A DNA stretch of 64,000 nt from Bryopsis sp. KO-2023 (taxonomy: Eukaryota > Chlorophyta > Ulvophyceae > Bryopsidales > Bryopsidaceae): positions 4,096,001 to 4,160,000 of the forward strand of contig BSYQ01000007.1 of NCBI GenBank assembly GCA_030272585.1. Reading direction: 5' to 3'. This document shows positions 20,872 to 32,526 of this stretch, piece by piece. Each line of letters opens with the position of its first letter. Within the stretch, counting starts at the first letter, position 1. The notes beneath the pieces are model-generated. The model saw nothing but the letters and a program-made list of their open reading frames with translations. It ran no database searches and had not been told where the DNA came from. The position numbers were made by a program, and so were the translations under genes.

Positions 20872-23800
20872 ATGATGTTGGCATCGTTCACGAAACGATC
20901 CTGGGGCGGGGTGCTTAGGCGGAGCCATGCATTCTCATTGTGGAACGCAAAAGTAAGGTGGTGGGGGAAACAGGACGGCTTCTTGGTGGCATTTATGAAA
21001 ACACCACGATGAATTCGAAAGAAAACCCAACACACAGGCACACAAATGTCATGCAGCATTTGGCCGACTGCATGTGCAGACATCCACACAGACATACACT
21101 GTCAGAACTCTCCACTGCGTGGAATTTTGTTTGAGAAATGCTAAAATGGGTCCATTGTCGGGTGTTTTTTTGGAAGGCAAATCGTCGACATTGTGCCACT
21201 TGGGGTGGTGGGGTGACCAGCTCGGTCGCCTCTGAAATTGAATCCATAGTGGAGGGTCAGACGTCGACCAGCCCTTCGGTTCTGCAGCAGCATGGCAAGG
21301 ATGAGTCGCATTTAGCATCGGTGCCCCCAGGATTGGTGGCCTTCCCCAAATCAACCCAACAGGTTTCCAGAATTTTGAAAGTATGCCATGATTCGAGGAC
21401 CCCTGTGATCCCCTTCGGGGCGGGGACATCGCTGGAAGGTCACGTTGCTGCCGTCAAAGGGGGGGTCTGTATCGATATGTCAAAGATGAACCAAATTCTT
21501 GAGGTGTGTGTGTGTGTGTTTGTGAATTCACGCTGTCGATTTGGCATCCTGTTGGGGGAGGAGGCGGTGAAACAGTGCCACGTTGCCTTGGAAATGAGGA
21601 TAATCTGTATCAATTCAAAAACAAAAAAAGATCGGGGCCCTGGTCAATATGGGGCACTCCATTTCGTTATTCCACGATTTCACCAAAGGTTTTTTTTTGT
21701 CAAAACTTCCTTTCTAAAAACTTGTGGAAATGTTTTTTTTGGATTTCCAATGATAAGGGGCAGAGGGTTGGGGCGCTCAGATGAGCAGCCCTTGCAACTT
21801 TTTGTGTGTTTTGACAATGGAATTTCTGCTGAAGATCAACGATGGGGACATGGACTGTCGAGTGGAGGCGGGGGTAACGAGGAAACAATTGAACTCGAGC
21901 TTGAAATCCACTGGACTTTTTTTTCCAGTGGACCCTGGAGCTGATGCCACAGTTGGTGGCATGACTGCCACCAGGGCGTCTGGGACGAACGCAGTCAGAT
22001 ATGGGACGATGAAAGAAAACGTCATTGGGCTGACTATGGTCACAGCAGAGGGCCAGGTGATGAAAACAGGTGCTGAGCACAGTTTTTTCTTGGATTTTTT
22101 TTTTTTTTTTAGCGGACTTTGTTTTTGACCTCCGTGCAATGGCATAGTGGATGGGTGGCATGGGGCTTTTCATGGTGATATTTGATCCTTTCTTTTGTTT
22201 AAAAGAAAAAAAGACAAAAACAAGGGAAAAAAACAACACGAGAGTTGAATTGCTGTGGACAGGCGATCATCTTAGTTTTCATCTTAGTTTTAGAGCAACT
22301 TTTTCTTAGGTTTTTTTTTTTTGGGGGGGGGGGCATCTTTCCATGGTAGTTGAATCATTCCACATCAGTGCCATGCACACCTGATTATAGCCCCCCCCCT
22401 TCATGGGGAATGCAATGAAACGCAAGGGAATGTGAACCAATCGATTATTTGTGTTGGCAACCCAGGTGGCCGAGCGAAGAAAAGCAGTGCTGGGTATGAC
22501 CTCACACATTTGATGGTCGGCAGTGAAGGCACCCTGGGTGTGATCACAGAAGTCGCTCTCAAACTGCACAGCTTTCCAGAAAGCATGGCATCAGCAGTTT
22601 GCGAATTCAAAGACTTGAAGGTGACAATCATTCTGTCACAATTTTTTTTTCTTTTTTTTTTTCACTCTTTTTAATCGGCATCAGTGGTCTTAATCAGCAG
22701 CATCACTCTTTTCAATCGGCATCACTCTTTTTTGTTTTTTTAGAAGGTGAAGCCTTTGATTCTTTAATTATGAACAGGGTGCTGTGGAAGCTGTGACCAG
22801 CATTTTGCAATGTGCCATTCCTGTCGCTCGAATGGAGCTTCTGGACGAAGTCCTAATCGATGCCGTCAACAAGTACTCCAAAACCGATCTTGCATTGACC
22901 CCCACCCTGTTTTTTGAATTCCATGGCACGGAAAACGGGGTGCAAGAGCAGGTGAGTGGATTGCTTTTGGGGTAGCCCCACTTCCTTCCAGAGAATTCAC
23001 AACTAAGGTTGCCATATCATGATATAATATTATGACGTACATGGATCCAATCTTTTTCCGTGTTGAAATGCCGAGACGTACAAAACCAAACGATGGAAAT
23101 ATCATCAAGTGATGGATTCGCTGAGGGTTCCTTCTTGCTGAACATCCCGCTTTCTCAGTCTGAGCTCGTCGGGGAAATCGTGAAAGACAATGGAGGTGCA
23201 AACTTCAACTGGGCCAAATCCACGGAAGATCGAAACAAACTCTGGGCTGCGCGACATTCCGCTTATTGGGCAGCCGTCCATTACAGGCCTGGATGTGTTG
23301 CACTCACCACTGATGTCTGTGTGCCAATTTCACGGCTGCCGGAGTGTATTTTGGAGTCCCAGGAAGACGTCAGGTGCGGACAGCCATTCGAAAAATATAA
23401 CCCGATCCTCCATGTACAGCATGCCACCACTATTGTAAGGCAATAGGTGTTGTTCTGTTCGGATGGGTTCGGCAAGAAAACCTGGGATGCAAAAAAGCTT
23501 TCACTCCTTAGTCATCATGAGATATGTTGGGAATTTGCAATTTATTTTTCTGATGTGGTTTCCTGTGCGAAAGAACTCATGGGATCGTGTCACCGATTGT
23601 GGGCCACGTCGGTGATGGAAATTTTCACATGCTGTTGCTGGTCGACCCCAAGCATCCAGATGAAATGGCTAGAGGAAAAACCGTGATTCGAAACATGGTC
23701 GAGAGGGCCTTAGAAATGGGAGGAACCTGCACAGGTACCTGCAACTCGAATCTCAATTCAGCTCGCACACTGTCTGACTGACTTTCGAAGAGTCTGTGAT

Positions 23801-24046
23801 CTAACAGGACGTTGGAATTGAGCTGCGTGTTGCGGTTACTCTTGCTGGGTTGTGTGTGAGGGAAGGGTGTATTGTTTTTTTTTGCCAGGTGAACATGGGG
23901 TGGGATATGGAAAACTTGGGTACTTGGAAGCGGAGCATGGCCGGCGTCCGCTTGAATGGATGCATTCGATCAAGAAGGCTCTGGACCCGCTCAACATTCT
24001 CAATCCAGGAAAACTGGGGAGCGATCCGATCACATTTTGCACATGA
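20872..24046 (+). CDS. mitochondrial FAD-linked D-lactate dehydrogenase
   Basis: Eight exons join in phase: 20872-20952, 21177-21503, 21835-22069, 22466-22620, 22778-22951, 23159-23373, 23574-23734 and 23889-24046 (501 residues). Exon 1 encodes a mitochondrial-type presequence ([13 protein letters not shown], then RRS). The FAD-binding PCMH fold shows [14 protein letters not shown] at about 103-116, [13 protein letters not shown] near 167-179, and [19 protein letters not shown]. The C-terminal FAD-oxidase domain shows [17 protein letters not shown], the metal/substrate stretch [20 protein letters not shown], and [11 protein letters not shown] at the end. It oxidises D-lactate (and possibly other D-2-hydroxyacids) to the 2-oxoacid, passing electrons through FAD towards cytochrome c or quinone. 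Length and motif order match the LDHD/DLD family throughout, with no missing block. Two adjacent in-frame ATGs (20872, 20875) are possible starts. Confidence 0.93.
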
Positions 24047-24755
24047 TCGTGCATCATGAGGCTGTATCGATTTGGAAAAGAATACTTTGCCAAGGGAAGG
24101 GAAAAGGGAAGTCGTTCAATCGTTCGTTGTAGTGGATTCAGAGAGGGGGGGTGGGGGGCTTGACTTGATCAAGGGTTCATAACCACGCTGGCTGTATTTT
24201 TGGTGCTTGAAAGTTTTTCCTTGACTCCCCCCACTTTCTCAAATGAATGACATCAAAGCCTTGGTTGAGATGGACCCACAGCACACCCGAACCGCAAGAA
24301 AACTGAAAAAAACGGGAATTGACACTGACTGATTATGTGAGAAGCACACGACCAAGAAAAGTCCCAGGATGAAACTTGGTTTGGGGAGGCAGTTCAGAAT
24401 CGTTTTCTGAACTCACCCCAAATGTGTTAATGTTCACAACACGTGTACATCCTTTGCACAATATTCCAACAATTACCATAAAATCAAAAAAAATTAAAAG
24501 CAGCTCCCTTCCCTCAATCTCATCGCGGGCTGGCTGGCGAGACTGACAGCATGAATAATTCTGGTGCGCATCTTGGGAACTTCGAAAGGTCGTCGCAACG
24601 GCCGATGTGACCGATGACCGCTGGATGGATGAATAGGAAATAGCAACCCAAACAAACTCACACCAACAGTTGTTCGAAACCTGACCAACGTGCCCAGCGT
24701 TTCCCGTCCCCTGACCTTGCTGTTGTTGTCTATCGATCGATTCAGAAGAAAAAAA
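24047..24755. other. intergenic region between D-lactate dehydrogenase and LTD genes
   Basis: No gene was recognised. The sequence is of normal complexity and probably holds the 3'-untranslated region of the dehydrogenase and the promoter of the next gene. Open frames on the minus strand show no domain pattern. Confidence 0.4.
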
Positions 24756-25981
24756 ATGTCTTCTGCGATTCGTGCAGCCCTCCTTTTGGCACTTGCTGCA
24801 CTGAGTGCGATCCAATGCGTGAACGGTGCGCACCACCCCTCCCCGCTCGCCGCGATTTTTATTTCGGCTTTAAAGCTGAATGATCGTTCGTGGAAGCGAT
24901 GGCTGTGCGCGCGCAAGCAGGCGGCGGCTGACGCAATCGCGATCGCGATCGTTGGAATTTTTGGCAGCCTCTCACATACGTTTTTTTGATTTTTTCTGCA
25001 GCACGCGAGTTGCTACAGGATGCCGGAGGCGAGGCGCCAGGCCCGATCGGTGGTCTTGTGACTGACTTGGGTAATGCCAGAATCGTGGCCGGCTGCTGAA
25101 AGACGCAGCAAACGCTTTCCTGAAATCTATTCGTTTGATCATTTGGACGGAGTGGGCGCCATTTCCCTTGTCCACCCCTTGAAGAATTCAAGATCTGGAA
25201 TTCTTGGTGCGGTTGATAAACCAGGGTGTTGAAAGCGATCTGCTGTTTTTGCTGCAGGCTGCGTTGTTATCAACGAGGTGGTGCACAAACCGGAAGATGC
25301 GGGCGAGGTAAAGGGTGTTGATTTCGTGGAGTTGTATAATACCTGCGATGCTGAGGAGGATTTGACCGGTTGGTCGATCACGGACGAGAAGGAGAATTCT
25401 TTCGTCATGGGGCAAAACGGATGCGACCACAAGATCGGGGCGGGAGAGAGGCTTGTCCTGTTCAGGAAAAACGATTGCTCCTTCGAATTCGGATATGGTG
25501 GAGTCGATACGGTGGGTCATAAGGTTTTGTATGTGGAGAGAAAATCCTTCCACAGAAACCACCACCCTCCTTCAAAAATCACAGTGTTTCGCAGTGTAGT
25601 ATTTTTGTTTTTTGGGAAGGAAATCCTTCCACAAAAACGACCCTTGGAAACACTTTCTCCAGTTTAATGTGCCCCTTTTTCTGCATGCAATTTTTGTTGA
25701 TTGATCTCCCATTGATTTGACAGCCAATCCAGCTGAGCATCGGTTGTGAAAGAATTGTGTGGTAAAGGATCCAAACACACTGGTTAATTAATGATTTTGT
25801 TTTCCATGGGTTTTGTTGATATGTCCAGGCGACTCTCAGGGATGCTACCTCCAGCGTCGTCGATAAAGTTTCCTGGGGAAAGGAAAATGCCAACAAAGGT
25901 TTGTCTTGGTCCCGTATCCCAGACGGAGGTCCCGATTTCCAGGATGGCAAACCCACAGCAGGGGGTCCAAACAGCGCTTAA
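24756..25981 (+). CDS. secreted lamin-tail-domain (LTD) protein
   Basis: Four exons, 24756-24825, 25002-25070, 25258-25511 and 25829-25981, join in phase to 181 residues. The protein opens with a clear signal peptide (basic start, then ALLLALAALSA, cleavage probably near CVNA). Residues about 47-165 form a lamin-tail beta-sandwich: VVINEVVHKP, DFVELYNT, LTGWSITDE, IGAGERLVLFR, then VVDKVSWG, SWSRIPDGGPDF and a TAGGPNSA end. These pieces match the LTD consensus of an INEV start, a VELYN turn, GW, and the terminal PTPGxPN-like motif. Several Cys residues in the domain suit an oxidising compartment. No nuclease or other catalytic domain is attached, so it is probably a surface or matrix component; that role is inferred. 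Confidence 0.85.
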
Positions 25982-27219
25982 GAAGAACCCCACGTTTTTT
26001 TTCCTGAAATGTTTAATGGGTTGTGTCTGGGGGATTTGCTTAGACAGGAGTGGGGGCTGCTTTTCTTCTAGAGGCGGATAATTAGACTGGGGTTAGGTTT
26101 TGTTCCAGCTTTTATTCCAAGAGGCAAAAACTTTCAGTTCAGATGAGCGAGTGTTCTTTTTAAATTTCGAGTTGGTTTTGGAGTCAGGGGGATGTTAATT
26201 GTTGTGAAATAATAAAGAGTGTATGTGGTTTTTCTTTTTTTGTGGTTGGGGGTGGTGTTCAAATAAAAATGCAGGAAATGTTAGGTAGTTGCTTGATGAT
26301 TTTCTTGAAAGGAATTTGCCATCTGCCTGTGGTTGGGGTCAGCAAGGGATGGGGTTTAATTTGAGAGTTTTATGAAAAGAAAAAGGAAAAGGAAAAAAAC
26401 CTGCTCCTTTTTATCAAAAAAGGGAATGGGTTGAAGAACAAAAGCTTTCTTTTTTCTTTTTGAAAGAGAGACATCATGGAGGCCACCATGAAGAGAACCA
26501 AAAAAAAACATTGCAGGTGTTTTTTCAGTGAAAAAAATGCTTCTCCTGGCAGCCACTTGTCTTTGAAAGTTGTAATGAATCTTAAGGACTTTGCTTATGA
26601 TGGAAATGGTTGCCCTTGTGTTGTGGCTGGAAATCTACATATCTATTCAACCCATTAATAATTCCAGTTGTTGACAGTACAATGCAACAGGGACAACATA
26701 GCGTGAATGCAGTTACAGAGAAGCCCTTAATAATTCCAGACTCCCTTATATATATGAGCACACCAAATATATGCGAACACCAGAGGTACAGATTGAACTA
26801 CCTCGCTTCCATCTCGGTTCACAACACAGTTATGTTGTAATGCTGGTGAAAATCTCTAGTGAGATCTCAACATCTTTGTGGAATGGTGTCCCACATTATA
26901 TTGCAGTCAATCTAAATCTTTTGAACAAATCATGATGGGCTTTGCTGAAGGCCAGAGACTTTTGTTTCATCATAACTCAATTGTTTCAAGAACAATTGTG
27001 CAAATCAGCCAAGAGTGGTTGATGTTTGTAATATGATGTTTGTTTGTTTGTTTGGTTCAACCACCTGCCAATCAACAGGGTAGGTTTCAACTCTCCCATC
27101 TTGCCCAGATTGGAGCTGAGTGGAATTCACCATTTTGTTCAAATCCACATATTTGCAAGCAACCCCATCACCCCAGCATCACAATTTCACTTTCCTGAAT
27201 CCGAAACACAGCACACACG
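25982..27219. other. intergenic region before the Rieske gene
   Basis: No gene was recognised. A possible polyadenylation context (AATAATAAAGAG) lies near 26212. A short motif, CCTTAATAATTCCAG or close to it, occurs twice (about 26655 and 26727). The remainder is AT-rich and probably holds the promoter of the Rieske gene. Confidence 0.4.
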
Positions 27220-28500
27220 ATGCAGGCGTTGTCCGCAGCGAACGTTTTGACCGGAGCGAAGCTTCCTTTCGCAAGGAGAAACTCCAGAGGGGCGGGTCGC
27301 AGGTCGACCGTCCAAGTCCGAGCGTCCGAGTGGCAAAAGGTCTGCACGCGAAAAGAGCTGGACGAAGGCGAAGGGCGCTTCCGGGCGAAAGTGGGCGACG
27401 AAAAGGTTTTCATCCAAGAAAACGATGGGGAGCTGCATTGCCTTTCGAATGTCTGCACGCACTTGAAGTTGCCCCTCGTCGGAAGGACCGCTCTGCTCCA
27501 GGGAGAGGTGGGGGGCTTGCAGCATTGGATCCTTTGAAAAAAAAAATGCCTTGTTACACCCAAGCAATAACTGATTTAAAAAAAAAACAGGACAGAGGTA
27601 CAAACATGTCTGGAACCATCATGCATTATCCAAATTCACATCGAGAATCGGAGCTAAAATATTTGATATTTTTTCTTTTTTTTGGGGGGGGTTGATCAGC
27701 CTTGGATGAAGGGGGAACTCTCCAAACATTTGTTTGGCATTGCCACTCCTGCTGGTTTTCTTCTTTCGGATAATTTTGGTGGCAGTGACTACCTTTTTTT
27801 CTTTTCTGGGATAAGCCATATCTGTTGAAAAATGGACATTCAAGTCTGGCCACGAAATGGGATCCATCTCAACTTTTTTTGTTTAATAAATGGAAAAGAG
27901 ATGCCCCTATACCTCCATGTATATTGCAAGGCTCTGGTTGTGAAATAACGATTGCGGAAGTCACAAAAAAAATGCAAAATTTGTGAAACTGCAACTTATG
28001 CTTGTATTCATTGTTTCAATTTTTTTTGTCAAATCGAGATTTTCCTGACCACACCACCCTTGATTTCCATTTCATTGTCTGTCGTTAAAAAGAATTCCTT
28101 ATTCGTTTATTCGTTTTAATAGCTGTACATGTGTTGCCACGAACTCAGCAACAAACAACACAAGATTCTTCATCACACTTTTCACCTCGGGGTGAAAAAT
28201 CCTATATGTTATTTTTCGTTACGTTTCTTTTTAGTTGATGTGCAGCTGCTTCAGCTGAAGACAATTCTATTATTCCCCTGATTTGGCCGTTGCTTGTATT
28301 GTTTTTGTTGTTCGGAGGTGGTGGATGGTTGCATCTCCTGCCCGGCGCACAAGACTCTCTTTGATTTAAAAACCGGAGAAGTGAAGGGGGAATGGGCACC
28401 CAGCTTTCCTGATATTCCTTTCGTTGGAAAGGGTGATCCAAAACCTCTGCCAGTTTTTGAAGTGAAAGAAGAGGACGGAGACATTTTTGTGATGGTTTAA
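27220..28500 (+). CDS. plastid-targeted soluble Rieske [2Fe-2S] ferredoxin-like protein
   Basis: Two exons, 27220-27507 and 28318-28500, join in phase 0 to give 156 residues. The first 36 residues are rich in Ala, Arg and Ser and lack acidic residues (MQALSAANVLTGAKLPFARR, ending VRAS), as expected for a plastid transit peptide. The mature part is a stand-alone Rieske domain. The first cluster-ligand box is CTHLK at the end of exon 1 and the second is CPAHKTLFDLKTGE in exon 2, giving the two Cys and two His ligands. No oxygenase catalytic domain follows, so it should act as an electron carrier rather than an oxygenase. Its partner is unknown. The 810-base intron splits the domain between the two cluster boxes. 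Confidence 0.85.
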
Positions 28501-30915
28501 TGTTTTTATTCGTCATCTTTTTTGTTTTAGTTGGAGGGGTGGGGTTTGGGAGTACTCATGCAGCTATTATCATCGAACTGTCTATGGTTTAGTTTGAAGT
28601 TTTGAAGGGCTTGGGGGATGCTCCTGTTCTTTGCTTGATTGTGGTGGTGCCGAAAGAGGATCCACACACCCCACCCCAATTTTGGAGAGTTTTGAAAAAG
28701 GGGATGTGCAGGGTTCAGATTTGTTGAGGGACAGATGCTGGGTTGAAATCCGCGTCTCTCTGTCCTCTTGTTTTGTGATGTAAAAAGTTTTCCAGTTTTG
28801 ATTCACCCTTGTTTTCCAAACTGGCTGCAGTAGATAGGCACAAGTTTGGGTGGCTTTCCAATTTTTATGTGGCCTTTTTGGTTGAAATGCAGAGGAACAT
28901 CTGACAGTGCAACCTACGCTCACAAAGAAAAATTCGCACGGAGCGAAAAAATCGCGCTTTGCACCTCAGGATGCAGCCATGATATCCCCCACGAGATGTA
29001 CACGGCCTGGTGAAAGTTCAAAAGTCAGCTATCTGTGTGCCCGCCGCTCGGATCGTCTGGTGCGTGGTCGAGCCACTCTCACTTGATTTCCAGACTACCG
29101 CCGCGGCGACTTCACCGAGGCCCCGCCGTCTCCGCGTTCTTTTGCCAGGAGAATCTCCGGAACAACCTGTCATCGGGTGCGAATTGCAAGTACGTCAAGG
29201 GTTTAGGGTTGATCCAATTGACATTGGGACCATCGGTGACAGATGCTCAATTGAACTACAGGATTTGACTATGCCCGCGGCAAAAGAAATTGCGAAACCC
29301 AAGTTGAGACGACAAAAAGACAGAAATTGATGACTGTGTTTTGCATCAACTTTAGCATCAAGGATCAAGGCTCCACAAGATGAGCTGCAAGAATAACAGA
29401 AGGGATGCAACATCGTTTTCAACCACAGTCTCCTTCGGCGACGCCTGTTGAACGCTTTCAGGGAGAGACGAAACTCTCCCAACCCCGCGCGTCATATATC
29501 TCGTTCGACGTCTGAAGGTATCGTCGGGCGACAACGTTCTTCTCGACCCCTCGCATGATCGACCGAGGCCTTGTTCGCACCCCTGCAGGCGCGCTGGCTT
29601 GTTTTGATCAAGTGAACTCCTAGTGATCAGGGACATTTTCTGTATCGAGAACTTTCGATCTGCTGTGAAAACTTTTCTGTGTGAAACAAATTGCAGAGGT
29701 TCTGGCTGTTGAAGTAGCCACCGACGTTGGCAGGCGACCTTTCGCGTGGATTCCTTCGCCTGTGGTGGTTTTGTTGATCATTAGAGGAAGCTGGACAGAA
29801 GCCCCTAGCAGCTGGCCCCTTCTCTTCAAGTTTATTTCTGTTCGTCGTCTTTGGAAGAAAAGGGTGTCAGCTGTGGATTCATTGGCTCAGGGGATGCATT
29901 TTTGTCCATCTCCTTGAGGGCACAGCTCATTCTGCAGTAAAGACCTGCCCCCAATGCTTACTCCAATACAGTGCAAAAAACAGTACAACATATTCCGAGG
30001 CAATTCTCATTGCGTGCATTCTTTTCACTCAAATCTTTTTTTTTCCCTCAGGCACTTTCAGCACCAACATCGGGCCACCTCAAAAAACACCAAAAGGAAT
30101 TCCAACAAAGAGCAACACGTTTGAAAAAATCAAACAAACAACTAATGAAATCTGGATGGCCTCCCTCCCTAGAAAACAAATGAAAACAAAAACCAGAATC
30201 TTGCTCTTTTTCAGGACATCCCTGCACTCTCTAAAGCGCTTTCGGCAGCCGACTTAATTCTTTCGACCAACCCCTTGTATCCAAGCTGCCCCCCATCGAA
30301 AGAACCCCTATGCTCAAAGGAAATGGTCAATGGGCTAGCAGCTTTTGGTTATTGAAAACGTCGCCCCTGCACCCAACCAACAAATGATCCAATTGTTTCA
30401 GCGAAATCAATCTAGATCTGGATTGGGGATGCATCCATGTAAATTTCCAGTGTCCAAGACTAGTTGATCCGTTCAGAGCCCTGGAAAAAACCATCATTTC
30501 TTTCCTTTTTTTTGCAGTTTTCGAACCTTTTCCATCTTGAATATGTTCATCTCCTGTCAATCCATCACTCAGGAAATTGAGAATGCCACCTCCACCACGG
30601 AAATATCCTCGCATGCCCAGTCCTGATCCAATTCTTCCAGCGGAACCTTCACAACAGGATCTATACATAATGCTTTGAAACAATAAACAATAATTGACGG
30701 CAACAAAAAACCCTGTGCTGCTAAAAAACTAGGAAAATAATGAGTAGTTCAAAAAGTGCAGGTAAACCATAATGAGCAGCGAGATGCCATGCAGGAAGTC
30801 GGAAAAAAAAAACCCACCCCACCACCAGAATTCGATCCATCATCCACCGGATATCGCTGTTCATTCGACATGAAAACACACATTTTTGCCCATTGCATTG
30901 GTCGAAAAGCATGGA
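28501..30915. other. intergenic region between the Rieske and methyltransferase genes
   Basis: 2.4 kb with no supported gene. The sequence is mostly of normal complexity. 29000-29600 is richer in GC and contains short open frames on both strands without recognisable domains. The stretch left of 30916 is the 3' flank of the minus-strand methyltransferase. Confidence 0.4.
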
Positions 30916-31897
30916 TCAGAGTTGAGATAGCACCTCTCGGACGGAACCTTGTTGTCTTAGAATTTCGAAGAATTCATGCATGCCTTCCCTATGCTCATGG
31001 GACATCACGATCTTCGTGTTTGGCCCCGACAGCGATTCCAGAGTCGATGCCAGCTTGTGGAAATCGTGGCGATTGTAAACCACATCGGAGGCCAAAACGA
31101 AGTCGAACGGTGCTTCCAATCCGGACAAATCTTGCCCCCAAGTTAATGGCAGCGCTCTAACCTGGGATTCTTGGCTGTTCCCCTGATGATAAAATCAGAA
31201 AAAAATGAGTAGAAGAATCTGCAAAAAAGTGAATGCAAGAAAACTATAAATCAACAAGCAAAACAGTGGTATATATCTCTATATGTGTGACTCACTTCAA
31301 TATTTCTTTGCAGGAGATCCATCATTCGAGGCAAATCAGTCAAGATTACATTTGCCCCGAGCAATGCTGCAGCTAATCCCACGACCCCTGTTCCAGAACC
31401 CAACTCCACGACTCTTTTCCCTTTCAACTCGTACGGATTTTCTGCACAGCACATTGTGGCCAAAAGGATTTACATCAAGAATCAGTATCAATCAACGAAT
31501 CATGGTATGGATCTCAATGCATTTTTCGTCTTTGATGTGCCAAAATGGTAACAGGAGCAGCCATCGATTGGCTTTTCATTCCAGGTATTTATCTCATTTG
31601 GTCCATCCACTGGGGATTCACAATTTCGCATGATTTGGGGAGAGTTTGTTTCTGCTCAAAAAAACTAAACAGCTATGTTTGCAGCTTTAATGAGATTCTG
31701 ACACACCAATGTCCAGAATTGAACGGATTTTGCTCGAGGTCGTGCAGAATTTGGTGCATTGGGGAAGGCTCACTGTGCAAGTAATGAGCCAGAACGATCG
31801 CTGCGTCCCAAACCACCACGCCGGCCTCGTTTTCCGTTTCCATCTGTTGTGCAATTTCCAGTCTGCCCCCCGTTAGATCAAACGATCTCACCGACAT
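30916..31897 (-). CDS. METTL21-type protein lysine methyltransferase
   Basis: Three minus-strand exons, 31897-31774, 31441-31296 and 31182-30916, join in phase (donors GTGAGC and GTGAGT) to 178 residues. The N-terminus has VVVWDAAIVLAHYL, the WDA motif of the family. The SAM-binding core shows RVVELGSGTGVVGLAAALLGA (motif I) and VILTDLP (motif II). PFDFVLASDVVYNR corresponds to the D-x-x-x-x-DVVY substrate-side motif. The family methylates lysines of chaperones, elongation factors and similar proteins; the target here is unknown. The protein is slightly shorter than typical members (about 200-220), the shortage being at the N-terminus and around the last strands, but all core motifs are present. 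Confidence 0.85.
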
Positions 31898-32526
31898 CTT
31901 GAACCAACCATCAACTCAAGGATTCAAGATTCAGTGGTGGCAGAAAAAAAAAAAATAGATGGATTGCACTTTCAAAATCAGAGACGTTTTTCCAACATGC
32001 GTGCAAGTACGAATGCCAGCAGCTGGGAGGGTTGGAGCCCACGACGACAGGAGGGTCGATCTCGGGAAGGAAGTTTTTAGTGTGTGGTGGATTAATTCGT
32101 TCCATGAATAACAAGGAAGCCCTGGTCTCCCAGAAGCTATTCCTGTATATGGTTTTTGTCTTAGATTCTATTTCATACCTGCCCTTGCTGAAAGAGAAAA
32201 ACATCCTAAAACCCATCTCGAAAACAGTTAAGACATGCATATATATATTTTGGACTCATCGACATGAAGTGGGCGAACACTCGCTCATTAGAATTGTAGC
32301 CGACTCTTTTCACATAATATCACCAAAATTGAAAATCCAATCTCCCCCCCCTGTACATTATGCTCTAACCCCTCCATATCCTCTCAAATCATATCATATC
32401 ATATCTCCCCACCCCATATGCACCCAACACTAGACCAACGGCCTGACAGCAGCCAGAAAAACAAAGAAAAACTCCCCCTCAAGTGTGGAACAATCGAAGC
32501 ATCCCAACTGACATTGCTTCGATTGG

